DNA of 8,292 nt from the NCBI GenBank assembly GCA_035447065.1, contig DAOTGJ010000079.1, forward strand, positions 1 to 8,292, written 5' to 3'. Of the stretch, positions 1 through 7,116 are shown in pieces. Both the position numbers and the translations under genes were made by a program. The first letter of the stretch is position 1. Each line of letters begins with the position of its first letter. The notes under the pieces are model-generated. The model was not told the origin of the DNA. It did no database searches and worked only from the letters and a program-made list of their open reading frames with translations. This stretch comes from CALEMW01 sp035447065. Lineage in GTDB: Bacteria > Krumholzibacteriota > Krumholzibacteriia > LZORAL124-64-63.

Positions 1-82
1 CGTGGAGTACGACGCGCGGCCGCCCGCCGGCGTGGACACCACGGACTGGCGCACGCTCACCGGCTTGGGCGTGGCGTTCTGA
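1..82 (+). CDS. 3' end of an unidentified protein, possibly an outer-membrane beta-barrel (partial)
   Basis: Only the last 26 codons are in the window (frame beginning at base 2, stop TGA at 80-82), and the gene runs off the left edge. The readable tail ends in TLTGLGVAF. A C-terminal Phe with hydrophobic Val two residues before it and Gly five residues before it resembles the beta-signal recognised by the BAM complex in outer-membrane barrel proteins, although the position expected to be polar is Leu. Codon third positions are almost all G or C, as in the other genes here. The gene converges on the minus-strand operon with only 12 bases between the two stop codons. The reading frame is likely genuine; the barrel assignment rests on one short motif and could be coincidence. 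Confidence 0.5.
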   Translation, partial: VEYDARPPAGVDTTDWRTLTGLGVAF

Positions 83-94
83 ACCATCGGCCGC

Positions 95-1351
95 TCAGGG
101 CCGGCCCATGATCCTGTCGATGAACGTCGCGAGCGTCTGGTGCTCCACCGCGGAGTTGCGGCGCAGGATGTTCGACATCAGGGCCACGCAGTACACCGTC
201 CCGTCCGGGCGCTCCACGATGGCGATGGAGTTCATGGTGTTCTCCACGTTCCCCATGTACTTGCGGCAGGTGAACTCGGGCTCGGGCTCGCAGCGGTAGA
301 GGCTGCCCGACTTGAAGTACACCGCGCTGCTCGCCAGCGCCGGCGAGGATGCGTAGCGGATCCGCCGCGCCGTCATGTAGAGCAGGCGCTTGATCTCCAG
401 GCTGGACCAGGCGTCCACCACCGCGCCGCGTTCGATCTGCAGCAGGAAGCTCAGGGCGCCGGCGGGGGTTCCGAGCGACGGGCTGCCCGGGACGATGGCC
501 TTGCCGCGCCTGGTGAAGAAGCTCCCCAGACGCCAGCGCGTCTCGGGGATGCCCGCGGCGCGGAGGGGTTCGTTCACCACGGACACGGCCAGGTCCCTCA
601 GCTCGGTCTTGGGCGTCCCGGAGAAGAAGGCGGCCTCCTCCTCCGGCGACGGGGGGTACGAGGCGCCGAAGGCCCGCATCAGCATGACCTCTTTCCAGAC
701 CAGGCTGGCGGCGGCGTTGGCGCTGGCCGAGAGCATGTGGTCGGTCCACTCGTAGAGCGTCGCCGCGTCCCCCTCGCGGACCCGTCGGCTGACGAAGGCG
801 CCGGTGCCGGGTTCATAGATGGGTACGGCGTGCTCGTCGTGGACGATCCAGTCCGTGGCCGTCACGACGCGTTCGCGCAGCAGTCTCGCCCGCGCGTCCA
901 CGTCGTCCGGGAACAGGCGCCGCAGCTCGGCGAAGAGGCCCGCGGCGATGGCGATCTTGCCCACGCTGCCGGGGGAGAACTGGCGTTCCGGCTGGATCGC
1001 CGCATAGCGGAACGGACGCCCCGGCGTGATGTCCATCAAGGCCACGGAATAGCTCTCGTCGCGGTCGGGGAAGATCCCTTCCAGCGCGGCCTGCAGCCGC
1101 CGGTCCGGCGCCGGGAAGAACGACACGCTGTCGCCGCGGGAATCCGCCAGGTGCAGAACGATGTCGGCGGTGCCCAGGCGGCCGCCGGCAGGCAGGTCGG
1201 CGTGCTCGGGATCGGCCTCCAGCTGGAGCCGCAGCCGCTCCAGCCTCCGGATCCCCGTCCCGGCGTAGCCGTCGTTGGGATAGGCGCCGGCGATCCCGGC
1301 CAGGGCCGTCGCTGCGAGCAGGAGCGCCGCGGCGATGATGCGCGGGTTCAT
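95..1351 (-). CDS. Secreted class A beta-lactamase-like serine hydrolase (SxxK / SAN / KSG), last gene of the operon
   Basis: This 418-residue protein starts with a signal peptide (basic MNPR, then a hydrophobic Ala/Leu stretch to about residue 23), so it should act outside the cytoplasm. It carries the three active-site motifs of the penicillin-recognising serine hydrolase fold in order and with class A-like spacing: SVGK at 129-132 (nucleophile Ser129, Lys132), SAN at 210-212 in place of the usual SDN, and KSG at 347-349. A TPAGALSFLLQ segment near 295-305 matches the helical region that precedes the KSG strand in class A proteins. I see no clear omega-loop Glu-x-x-x-Asn, so a true beta-lactamase is doubtful; a peptidase, esterase or transpeptidase acting on the cell wall fits better. 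Cys354 and Cys362 bracket an acidic loop just after KSG. The ATG at 1351 is preferred over an upstream in-frame start because it has a strong SD, gives the signal peptide and overlaps the preceding stop as ATGA. Confidence 0.87.
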   Translation of the reverse strand: MNPRIIAAALLLAATALAGIAGAYPNDGYAGTGIRRLERLRLQLEADPEHADLPAGGRLGTADIVLHLADSRGDSVSFFPAPDRRLQAALEGIFPDRDESYSVALMDITPGRPFRYAAIQPERQFSPGSVGKIAIAAGLFAELRRLFPDDVDARARLLRERVVTATDWIVHDEHAVPIYEPGTGAFVSRRVREGDAATLYEWTDHMLSASANAAASLVWKEVMLMRAFGASYPPSPEEEAAFFSGTPKTELRDLAVSVVNEPLRAAGIPETRWRLGSFFTRRGKAIVPGSPSLGTPAGALSFLLQIERGAVVDAWSSLEIKRLLYMTARRIRYASSPALASSAVYFKSGSLYRCEPEPEFTCRKYMGNVENTMNSIAIVERPDGTVYCVALMSNILRRNSAVEHQTLATFIDRIMGRP

Positions 1352-4305
1352 TCCTCGACCTCCGTCCCGGGCCGCTCGTCCCCCCCTGGCTCCAGATCCT
1401 CCAGGGGCGTGGCCCAGGACACCGGGGCCCCGGCGTCCGCGGCCTCGTCCAGCCCCCGCAGGTAGGACGATCCCTGCGAGCGGCGGTTCTGCACGAAGGG
1501 CCGGACCTGGAAGAGCCACGCCTCGCCGCCGCGCAGCCCCAGCTCGACGTCCAGCGCACCGTCCACGATCCCGGCCAGACGCTGCTGGAGGAGGCCGCCG
1601 AGCCGACGCAGGGTCTCGCGCTCATCGGTCGTCAGGACCGGCGCGCTGAAAGGCTTGGCCTGCCTGGCCACGCCGCCGCCGGCCGACAGCACCATGTGCT
1701 GCGATTCGCGGGAGGGCGCCAGCAGCTCGTCGCGCCCGTCGGCCCGCAGGAGCCAGCTCTCGGCGGCCTGGCCCTCCACCGCCCCGGACACGCCCCGGTT
1801 GAACGCCACGGTGAGGTCTCCGGACGCCCCGCCGGCCACGCCGCCGGTGATCATGACGCCGGACCTGTCGACCGCGACCGAGGCCTGCAGCAGGATGGAC
1901 GGATACACGTCCTCGGGATTCGCCAGGATGCGCTGTCGCCAGCGGTAGCTGCGCTCGCTGTAGGGCGAGGCCCAGACCGCGCGGATGCCGTCCAGCAGCG
2001 CCCGCTCCCCCTGCACGTTGGGCAGGGTCAGGTTCAGGCCGGCGCCGGTGAAGTCGCGCAGGTCCTCCATGTTGGTGTCGCTGCGCACGAAGACCGGGAC
2101 GTCCTCGGGAGGTCCGCCCAACGCCGACTCGAATCCGGAACGGAGATCCGCCGTGAAGCCGGGCAGGAACGGCATCGACTCGATCATCTCCCGGAACCGC
2201 GCCAGATCCGCCAGGAGCTCGCGCTCGACCGCGTCGTCCGCTTCCCCGGCCCGCCGGCGCGCCTCGGCGCGCGCGTAGGCGTCGTGGAGCCACTGGCGGT
2301 AGGTGCCCCCGCCCTGGGGACGGCTCTGGTTCAGGTGGGCCCGGAACACGCCGAAGGGGATCACCAGCCCGTCCGCCACGTGCTCCGGGAACAGGGCCTT
2401 GAGCTGGCCCAGGTTGGCGGCCTTCGGTCCGCAGAGGCGGCCGGAGTCCGCGGCGCGCAGCCAGCGCAGGTCCACGGGCCCCGTCGCATCCAGATCCACG
2501 CGATCCACGGGCACGTGCATGAGATCCGGCTCCCGAGTCTCCCGGACGACGAGCTCCCTCTCCGCGACCGTCAGCTCCGCGACCGGCTTCAGGACCACGG
2601 TGCCGCGCGGCGACACGGCCAGGAACACCCGCTCGCCCGCGTGCCCCCGCAGCGCCTCCAGGTGCGGCGCGGCCAACACCACGTTGGGGATGCCCAGGTT
2701 CCGGGCCAGCAGCTGCACATGGCTGACGGGATTGCCCTCGCTGAGGGTCAGCAGGCCGGCCACGGGCGTGAGGTTCGCCGGCGGCCGTGCGAGCACGCAG
2801 ATGCGGTCCGGGGCGAACGTCACCGGGTCCGCAGGGTCGGCCTGCACCTCCAGGAGACCCTCGGCCAGGCCGGGGTTGACGCCCCTCGCCCCGCCGGCGG
2901 CGGGCATGTCCATCAGACGCGAACGCACGCCGGAGCGGACCGCCGCCGCACGGGCCAGGCGTTCGGCCGCCTCGCCCAACGCGAGCACCACCGATCCGCG
3001 CAGGCAGTCGTCCACGTATCCGGCGGCCAAGGGCTCGAAGCCGAAGCGTCGGATGGCGGGATCGAACGTGGCCGACGCGAGGCCCGCGCACCAAGCCGCC
3101 ACGCGGTCGCACGTCGCGGCGAGCTCCGCGAGTTCGACCGGGTGCACCATGTCGTCCTCCGCGCCCACGTCCAGCCGCGGGAGGACGGACTCCAGCTCCC
3201 AGAGCTCCAGGAAGCCGGCGCCGGCCGCGCCGCGGGCCAGGAGCTCCGCCCGGGCCGCGAGGCCGCGCAGGTCCCGCGCCCGCCACGTCCCCACCTGTCG
3301 GAAGAGGACCCGCTCCACGTCCAGGGACAGATCCAGAAGGACGAGCCGGTCGTCGCCGGAAGCGGGAGCGATGATCCGCCGCCGTACGGCCAGGAGCAGC
3401 TCCGAGAGCTCCCGGCCGGCGGCCGCGGGAGCGTCGGCGTCCAGGGCCGCCAGCACGGCGTCCAACCGCTCGGCGAGCTCGACGGATCCGCTCATGCGCC
3501 CGCGGAGGGCGGCCAGCGCCGCGTCCGCGGGCTCGGCGTACTCCGCGGCCAGGTCCTGCTCCAGCACGGCCAGCATCGAGTCGGCGGCCGCGGAGCGGGC
3601 GGCGTCGGCCCGGCCGCGGAACGCCGTCACCGCGGCGAGATCCGACGCCTCGGGCTGCCCGTGGATCTTGACGCGGAGGTCCGTGAAGCGTGGATCCGCC
3701 TCCGCCGCGGCCAGGGCGGTCGCACGGATGCGCTGCCAACGGTCGTCGACCGGGCGATGGGGGATCCAGCGGGCCAGCTGCCGGACCAGGAAGAACCGGT
3801 CCCGCACCACGGCGTCGTCGTCCAGCAATCGCGACAGGAAGCCGCGGCCCCAGGCCTCCTCGTCCTCCACCTGGAAGGCGCCGCGGTAGAAGCGGGCCCG
3901 GCGCAGGATCCAACCGTCATCCACCGCCACGAGGTAACGCTCCAGCGCGTACTGCTTGGCGCGCGAGAATCCGTCCGCGGGGTCCCAGAACTCGGCGTCG
4001 GGCGTGCCCGCCAGGATCTGGCCCAGGTGGATCCCCCGGTCCCGCGCGAGGGCGCTCACGCTCTCCTTGACCAGGGCGTGCTGCAGGCCGCCGGGTTCCG
4101 CGCAGCGTTCCTGGGGCGGCAGCACGCTGCCGTCGGGACAGAACCAGCGGATGGCCTGGAATGGCCCTCGCGGATCGGCCTTGAACTCCCGGACCAATGC
4201 GGCCACGTCATCGTTCTGCCGGGCGGCCGCGGGGGGATCGGCGCCCGGAGCCGCGGCCGCGGAGGCGGCCAGGAGGACCGGGAAGAGCAACGGACTGAAC
4301 CTCAT
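1348..4305 (-). CDS. Exported dikinase-like protein: phosphohistidine swivel domain followed by PPDK/PEP-synthase-type ATP-grasp domain
   Basis: This 985-residue protein opens with a signal peptide (MRFSPLLFPVLLAAS, Ala-rich cleavage region near residues 16-19). Residues about 25-490 are Ala/Leu/Arg-rich, probably helical, and match no family I recognise. Residues about 495-590 are a PEP-utiliser mobile domain with GNPVSHVQLLARNLGIP at 524-540, making His529 the expected phosphorylated residue. Residues about 615-940 are a pyruvate-phosphate-dikinase-type ATP-binding domain: GPKAANLG (626-633, Lys628), VRSDTNMEDL (740-749, Arg741), AGLNLTLPNV, Glu921 and FQVRPF (932-937). The residues this family uses to bind ATP look intact. 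The PEP/pyruvate TIM barrel is absent. His-domain-before-ATP-grasp is the order of glucan water dikinase; PEP synthase and rifampin phosphotransferase have ATP-grasp first. The family reaction would be ATP + acceptor + water or Pi giving AMP and a phosphorylated product, via phospho-His. The acceptor is unknown. Seven cysteines (56, 68, 399, 406, 434, 503, 625) could form disulfides after export. Both ends overlap the neighbouring genes by ATGA. Domain calls are confident; activity and export are inferred. Confidence 0.9.
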   Translation of the reverse strand: MRFSPLLFPVLLAASAAAAPGADPPAAARQNDDVAALVREFKADPRGPFQAIRWFCPDGSVLPPQERCAEPGGLQHALVKESVSALARDRGIHLGQILAGTPDAEFWDPADGFSRAKQYALERYLVAVDDGWILRRARFYRGAFQVEDEEAWGRGFLSRLLDDDAVVRDRFFLVRQLARWIPHRPVDDRWQRIRATALAAAEADPRFTDLRVKIHGQPEASDLAAVTAFRGRADAARSAAADSMLAVLEQDLAAEYAEPADAALAALRGRMSGSVELAERLDAVLAALDADAPAAAGRELSELLLAVRRRIIAPASGDDRLVLLDLSLDVERVLFRQVGTWRARDLRGLAARAELLARGAAGAGFLELWELESVLPRLDVGAEDDMVHPVELAELAATCDRVAAWCAGLASATFDPAIRRFGFEPLAAGYVDDCLRGSVVLALGEAAERLARAAAVRSGVRSRLMDMPAAGGARGVNPGLAEGLLEVQADPADPVTFAPDRICVLARPPANLTPVAGLLTLSEGNPVSHVQLLARNLGIPNVVLAAPHLEALRGHAGERVFLAVSPRGTVVLKPVAELTVAERELVVRETREPDLMHVPVDRVDLDATGPVDLRWLRAADSGRLCGPKAANLGQLKALFPEHVADGLVIPFGVFRAHLNQSRPQGGGTYRQWLHDAYARAEARRRAGEADDAVERELLADLARFREMIESMPFLPGFTADLRSGFESALGGPPEDVPVFVRSDTNMEDLRDFTGAGLNLTLPNVQGERALLDGIRAVWASPYSERSYRWRQRILANPEDVYPSILLQASVAVDRSGVMITGGVAGGASGDLTVAFNRGVSGAVEGQAAESWLLRADGRDELLAPSRESQHMVLSAGGGVARQAKPFSAPVLTTDERETLRRLGGLLQQRLAGIVDGALDVELGLRGGEAWLFQVRPFVQNRRSQGSSYLRGLDEAADAGAPVSWATPLEDLEPGGDERPGTEVEE
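1358..1363 (-). promoter_or_regulatory. Shine-Dalgarno site for the last serine hydrolase gene
   Basis: The minus strand reads GGAGGT, then six bases, then ATG at 1351. This near-perfect SD lies inside the 3' end of the dikinase-like gene and decides the start: it selects the ATG that overlaps the preceding TGA as ATGA, and that start also exposes a signal peptide. Confidence 0.75.
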
Positions 4306-7103
4306 AGGACATCCAACTCCTTGAGCGTGACCTCCGCCAGCTCCGGGATCCCCTCCAGCCGGCTGCCCAGCAGGGCGCACACGTGCGGCGCGAACCCGCG
4401 CTCGCCGATGGCCGCGATCAGCTCGAGCACCGCCGACACGAGCAGGGGATCATCATCCTGGAGCAGGTTCTCGAGACATTCCCGCTGGTCGGGGATGGTC
4501 AGGTCCGGCTGGGTGCGCGTGCGCCGCTCCAGGTCCTCCACCAAGGCCGACTCCACGATGGGGATGATGGTGCGTTTGAGCGGCCCGTCCAGGAGGTTGT
4601 CAAGGTACTCCACGGAGTTCATGCGCGCCTCCTCCCGACCGCTGCGGACGCCGTTGTAGACCGTCTCGATGTCGCGGGGCGGATACCGCAGGCCCAGGAG
4701 CTTGAAGATGGTGGCCAGGGCCTGGTCCAGCCTGACCTCCAGGGCCTCCATCAGCCGGGCGCGGGCCGCGGCCTGCCGGGAGGCGCTCCCGGCAGGCGAG
4801 GCCGCTTCGTCGCGTGAACGGACCTGGGCACCGAAGACGCCCAGGGTCTCGGAGTAGAGACGCGCCTCCTCCAGGATGCGGTGCACGATCCGCTTGTCGT
4901 TGAAGCGGAGCTGCGCGGGCCCGCTGCGCAGGCCGTGCAGCGCCTCGACGATGCGGTGCCGCACCTCTCCGGGCACCGTCTCCAGCTGGTCCACGAGCAC
5001 GTCCACGGCGCGCTGCGTGCCGATCCGTCCGATGATCCCCGGCAGCAGCAGACGCAGGGCGGGGTCCGCGGCCGGATCCCGCATCAGGTCGGCCAGCAGG
5101 CCGATGATGTCCGGGTCGTGGTGGGCCAGCGCATGCAGCGCGGCGTCGCGGTGCCGCGGCACGGCCAAATGCTGCAGCAGCAGTCCCAGGTAGACGTGTT
5201 CGCGGGTCTGGCCGGCCGCGATCAGCGCCTGATCCACCACCTCGGGAGCCGGATCCCGCAGCAGGATGTGCAGAAGGTGGTTCAGCGCCGGGATGCGGGC
5301 GGTGCCGATCGCCCGGGCGCAGAACGCCCTGCGCCGCGTGCCTTCGGCCGTGCGGTCGCCGCGCAGGGCGCGGAAGTTCGCTTCGATCCTGGCCCTGATG
5401 TCCAGGCGCGCCTGCAGGACCCCGTTGCTGCGGCTCTCGCGCGCCGCGCACAGCAGCGCCGCCCGCCGCACCTCCTCGTCGGGGTCGTCGAGACGCGCGA
5501 GCAGGTTCGCCACGGGATCCCCGCGGTCGTGCCCGAACAGGTACTGGATGGCCTCGGCCCTGATCTCCAGGTCCGGATCGCGCACCAGGGGCTCCACCGC
5601 GGGCGTATGGTCCTCGGCGTGGCCGGACAGGTTGGCCAACGCGCCCAGCCGCACCCGTGCCGACGGATGCGCGAGAAGCCGCAGGAAGCTGGGCGCCAGG
5701 CGGTCGCTGCGGATGTCCCGCACCATGGTCAGCGTCTCGATCAGCTTCTCCTCGTCGTGGCCGCCGAGCGCCACGATCAGCCCCCCCAGCACCGATTCGC
5801 TGTGGAGATCCGCCGCCGCCGTCTCGGGAGCCTGGTCGGCGATGACGCGCCGCCAGACGGCGTCGAGATACTCGGCGCGCAGACGGCGCACGAAGAGCAG
5901 CCAGGCCGCCACGAGCACGAGGACCATCAGGGAGACGTATCGCACCGGCACGTCCAGGATGGTCGTCAGGACCAGCAGCAGCAGGCCGCTGACGCCCGTG
6001 GCGAAGGCATCGCCGAAGACGTCGATGAACGATTTGGCCGGATTGCGGATCTCGGGCGGGATGGGCAGGCTGAACAGCTCCAGGGCGGACTTCTGGATCG
6101 AGTTCTTCAGGCCGCCGTCGCCCACCTTGAGGACGATGGCGGTGGACAGGGCCGGATGGACGAGCACGCCGAGCGCCCCCACCAGCACCGCGACCGGATG
6201 CACGAGCAGCGAGGTGCCCACGCCGAAGACCCCCACCACCTGGCGCGTGATGAACAGCTGGATCACCAGCGAGAAGACGTTCAGGTTCGAGTACCAGAAG
6301 CCGAGGAAGGCGGCCAGCCGCTCCTCGTCCTGGATGCGGTCCGCCGCGATCGCCACGAACTGGTACTCGATGAACTTCCCCGCCGCGACCCCCAGCACGA
6401 CCACCGCCGCCAGGCTGGCCAGGTGCCGCGAGGAACGGATGGCGGAGAGCGTGAGCCCGCCGCGCCCGAACCCGACGCGCAGGCCCTGCGCCGGCGCGGC
6501 CGGCCCCTTCGTCGGCCCCAGCTCCCAGATGCGCCGGACGATGGGCCCGCACGACAGCAGCAGGGCCCCTCCCACCAGGACCAGGTTCTCGCTGCCGAGC
6601 GCGGGCGCCAGCAGCTTGGTCGCGTAGCCGCCGAGGATCCCGCCGGCGATGGCCCCCGAGCCGATGAACCCGAACAGGCGCTTCGCCTCGCGCGGGTTGA
6701 ACACGATGTTCGCCAGGATCCAGAACTGCGACGCCGCCAGCACGCCGAAGATCGAGACCGCGACGAAGAAGGAGTAGAGCATGAACGGCTCGGCGAAGTG
6801 CAGCGACAGCGACAGGAAGACCACGGCCAGCAGCGCGATGAAGCCGTGGAGCGTCCTCCGGATCAGCACCAGGAGATCGATGGTGCCGAGCAGCCTGCCG
6901 TAGATCGCGGAGATGCCCGCCGCGAAGAGGGCGACCAGGATGAAGACGAACGGCAGCTGGCGGGGCCCGAACGCCGCCAGGAACTCGGCCTGGGCCACCG
7001 GCTTGACGATCATCAGGGCGCCGATGACCAGGAAGATGTAGGCGAACATCAGGACGCAGCGCCGCTCCTCGCCCTGCCTGATGTTGAAGAGCCGCAGCGG
7101 CAA
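4302..7103 (-). CDS. 12-TM nucleotide-translocase-like (NTT/MFS) membrane protein with a C-terminal HEAT-repeat domain
   Basis: This is a 933-residue two-part protein. The N-terminus (LFNIRQGEERR) and the IVKPVAQAEFLAAFGPRQLP stretch (32-51) are typical of the ATP:ADP-translocase-like group of MFS proteins. About 12 hydrophobic helices lie between residues 17 and 406. Two further family-type motifs are KFIEYQF (243-249) and NSIQKSALELFSLPIP (334-349). From about 440 to 760 there are successive HEAT-like helical pairs (for example RDPDLEIRAEAIQYLFG and LDDPDEEVRRAALLCAAR). A linker rich in Ala, Ser and Arg near 762-783 and another helical segment follow, to 933. With 12 helices the HEAT half should be cytoplasmic. 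Characterised NTTs exchange ATP for ADP or import nucleotides; free-living members with HEAT tails are functionally undefined, so the substrate here is not known. The start is a TTG 6 nt after the previous stop, with GAGGT 8 nt upstream; starting at the next Met (19) would lose the conserved N-terminus and part of TM1. Confidence 0.87.
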   Translation of the reverse strand: MPLRLFNIRQGEERRCVLMFAYIFLVIGALMIVKPVAQAEFLAAFGPRQLPFVFILVALFAAGISAIYGRLLGTIDLLVLIRRTLHGFIALLAVVFLSLSLHFAEPFMLYSFFVAVSIFGVLAASQFWILANIVFNPREAKRLFGFIGSGAIAGGILGGYATKLLAPALGSENLVLVGGALLLSCGPIVRRIWELGPTKGPAAPAQGLRVGFGRGGLTLSAIRSSRHLASLAAVVVLGVAAGKFIEYQFVAIAADRIQDEERLAAFLGFWYSNLNVFSLVIQLFITRQVVGVFGVGTSLLVHPVAVLVGALGVLVHPALSTAIVLKVGDGGLKNSIQKSALELFSLPIPPEIRNPAKSFIDVFGDAFATGVSGLLLLVLTTILDVPVRYVSLMVLVLVAAWLLFVRRLRAEYLDAVWRRVIADQAPETAAADLHSESVLGGLIVALGGHDEEKLIETLTMVRDIRSDRLAPSFLRLLAHPSARVRLGALANLSGHAEDHTPAVEPLVRDPDLEIRAEAIQYLFGHDRGDPVANLLARLDDPDEEVRRAALLCAARESRSNGVLQARLDIRARIEANFRALRGDRTAEGTRRRAFCARAIGTARIPALNHLLHILLRDPAPEVVDQALIAAGQTREHVYLGLLLQHLAVPRHRDAALHALAHHDPDIIGLLADLMRDPAADPALRLLLPGIIGRIGTQRAVDVLVDQLETVPGEVRHRIVEALHGLRSGPAQLRFNDKRIVHRILEEARLYSETLGVFGAQVRSRDEAASPAGSASRQAAARARLMEALEVRLDQALATIFKLLGLRYPPRDIETVYNGVRSGREEARMNSVEYLDNLLDGPLKRTIIPIVESALVEDLERRTRTQPDLTIPDQRECLENLLQDDDPLLVSAVLELIAAIGERGFAPHVCALLGSRLEGIPELAEVTLKELDVL
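4317..4322 (-). promoter_or_regulatory. Shine-Dalgarno site for the dikinase-like gene
   Basis: The minus strand reads AAGGAG, then 11 bases, then ATG at 4305, whose ATGA overlaps the transporter's stop codon. This supports the start at 4305 over a longer in-frame start at 4380, which would place a non-hydrophobic Gly/Pro-rich segment ahead of the signal peptide. Confidence 0.7.
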
Positions 7104-7116
7104 GGGAGGCTACCTC
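7101..7116 (-). promoter_or_regulatory. Translation initiation region of the transporter gene with TTG start
   Basis: Read on the minus strand, GAGGTAGCCTCCCTTG holds an SD-like GAGGT (7112-7116), the upstream gene's TAG stop overlapping it, then CCTCCC and the TTG start. The CCTCCC is complementary to the SD and could pair with it (GAGG-TAG-CCTC), making initiation depend on ribosomes arriving from the upstream gene. The SD and start are visible; the masking is inferred. Confidence 0.5.

Noticed and set aside
88..103. Possible bidirectional terminator hairpin (CGGCC, six-base loop, GGCCG) between the convergent genes
   Set aside because: The stem is only five base pairs, overlaps the hydrolase stop codon and has no T-run on either side, so I do not call it a terminator.
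140..1465. A 441-codon plus-strand frame opposite the last serine hydrolase
   Set aside because: Low-complexity Gly/Arg/Ala composition and no recognisable motif; it is a shadow of the minus-strand gene with its SxxK and KSG motifs.
4303..4380. Longer form of the dikinase-like protein starting at 4380
   Set aside because: It would add a Gly/Pro-rich segment ahead of a good signal peptide and enlarge the gene overlap to 79 bases; the ATGA start with AAGGAG upstream is better.
1696..4659. A 987-codon open frame on the plus strand opposite the dikinase-like and transporter genes
   Set aside because: Long antisense frames are expected in GC-rich coding DNA. The translation is Arg/Gly/His-rich with no domain or signal peptide, while the minus strand carries clear conserved motifs.
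4600..6552. A 650-codon minus-strand frame overlapping the transporter gene
   Set aside because: It is an out-of-frame reading of the transporter, dominated by Gly, Arg, Ala and Pro, without hydrophobic helices or HEAT pattern.
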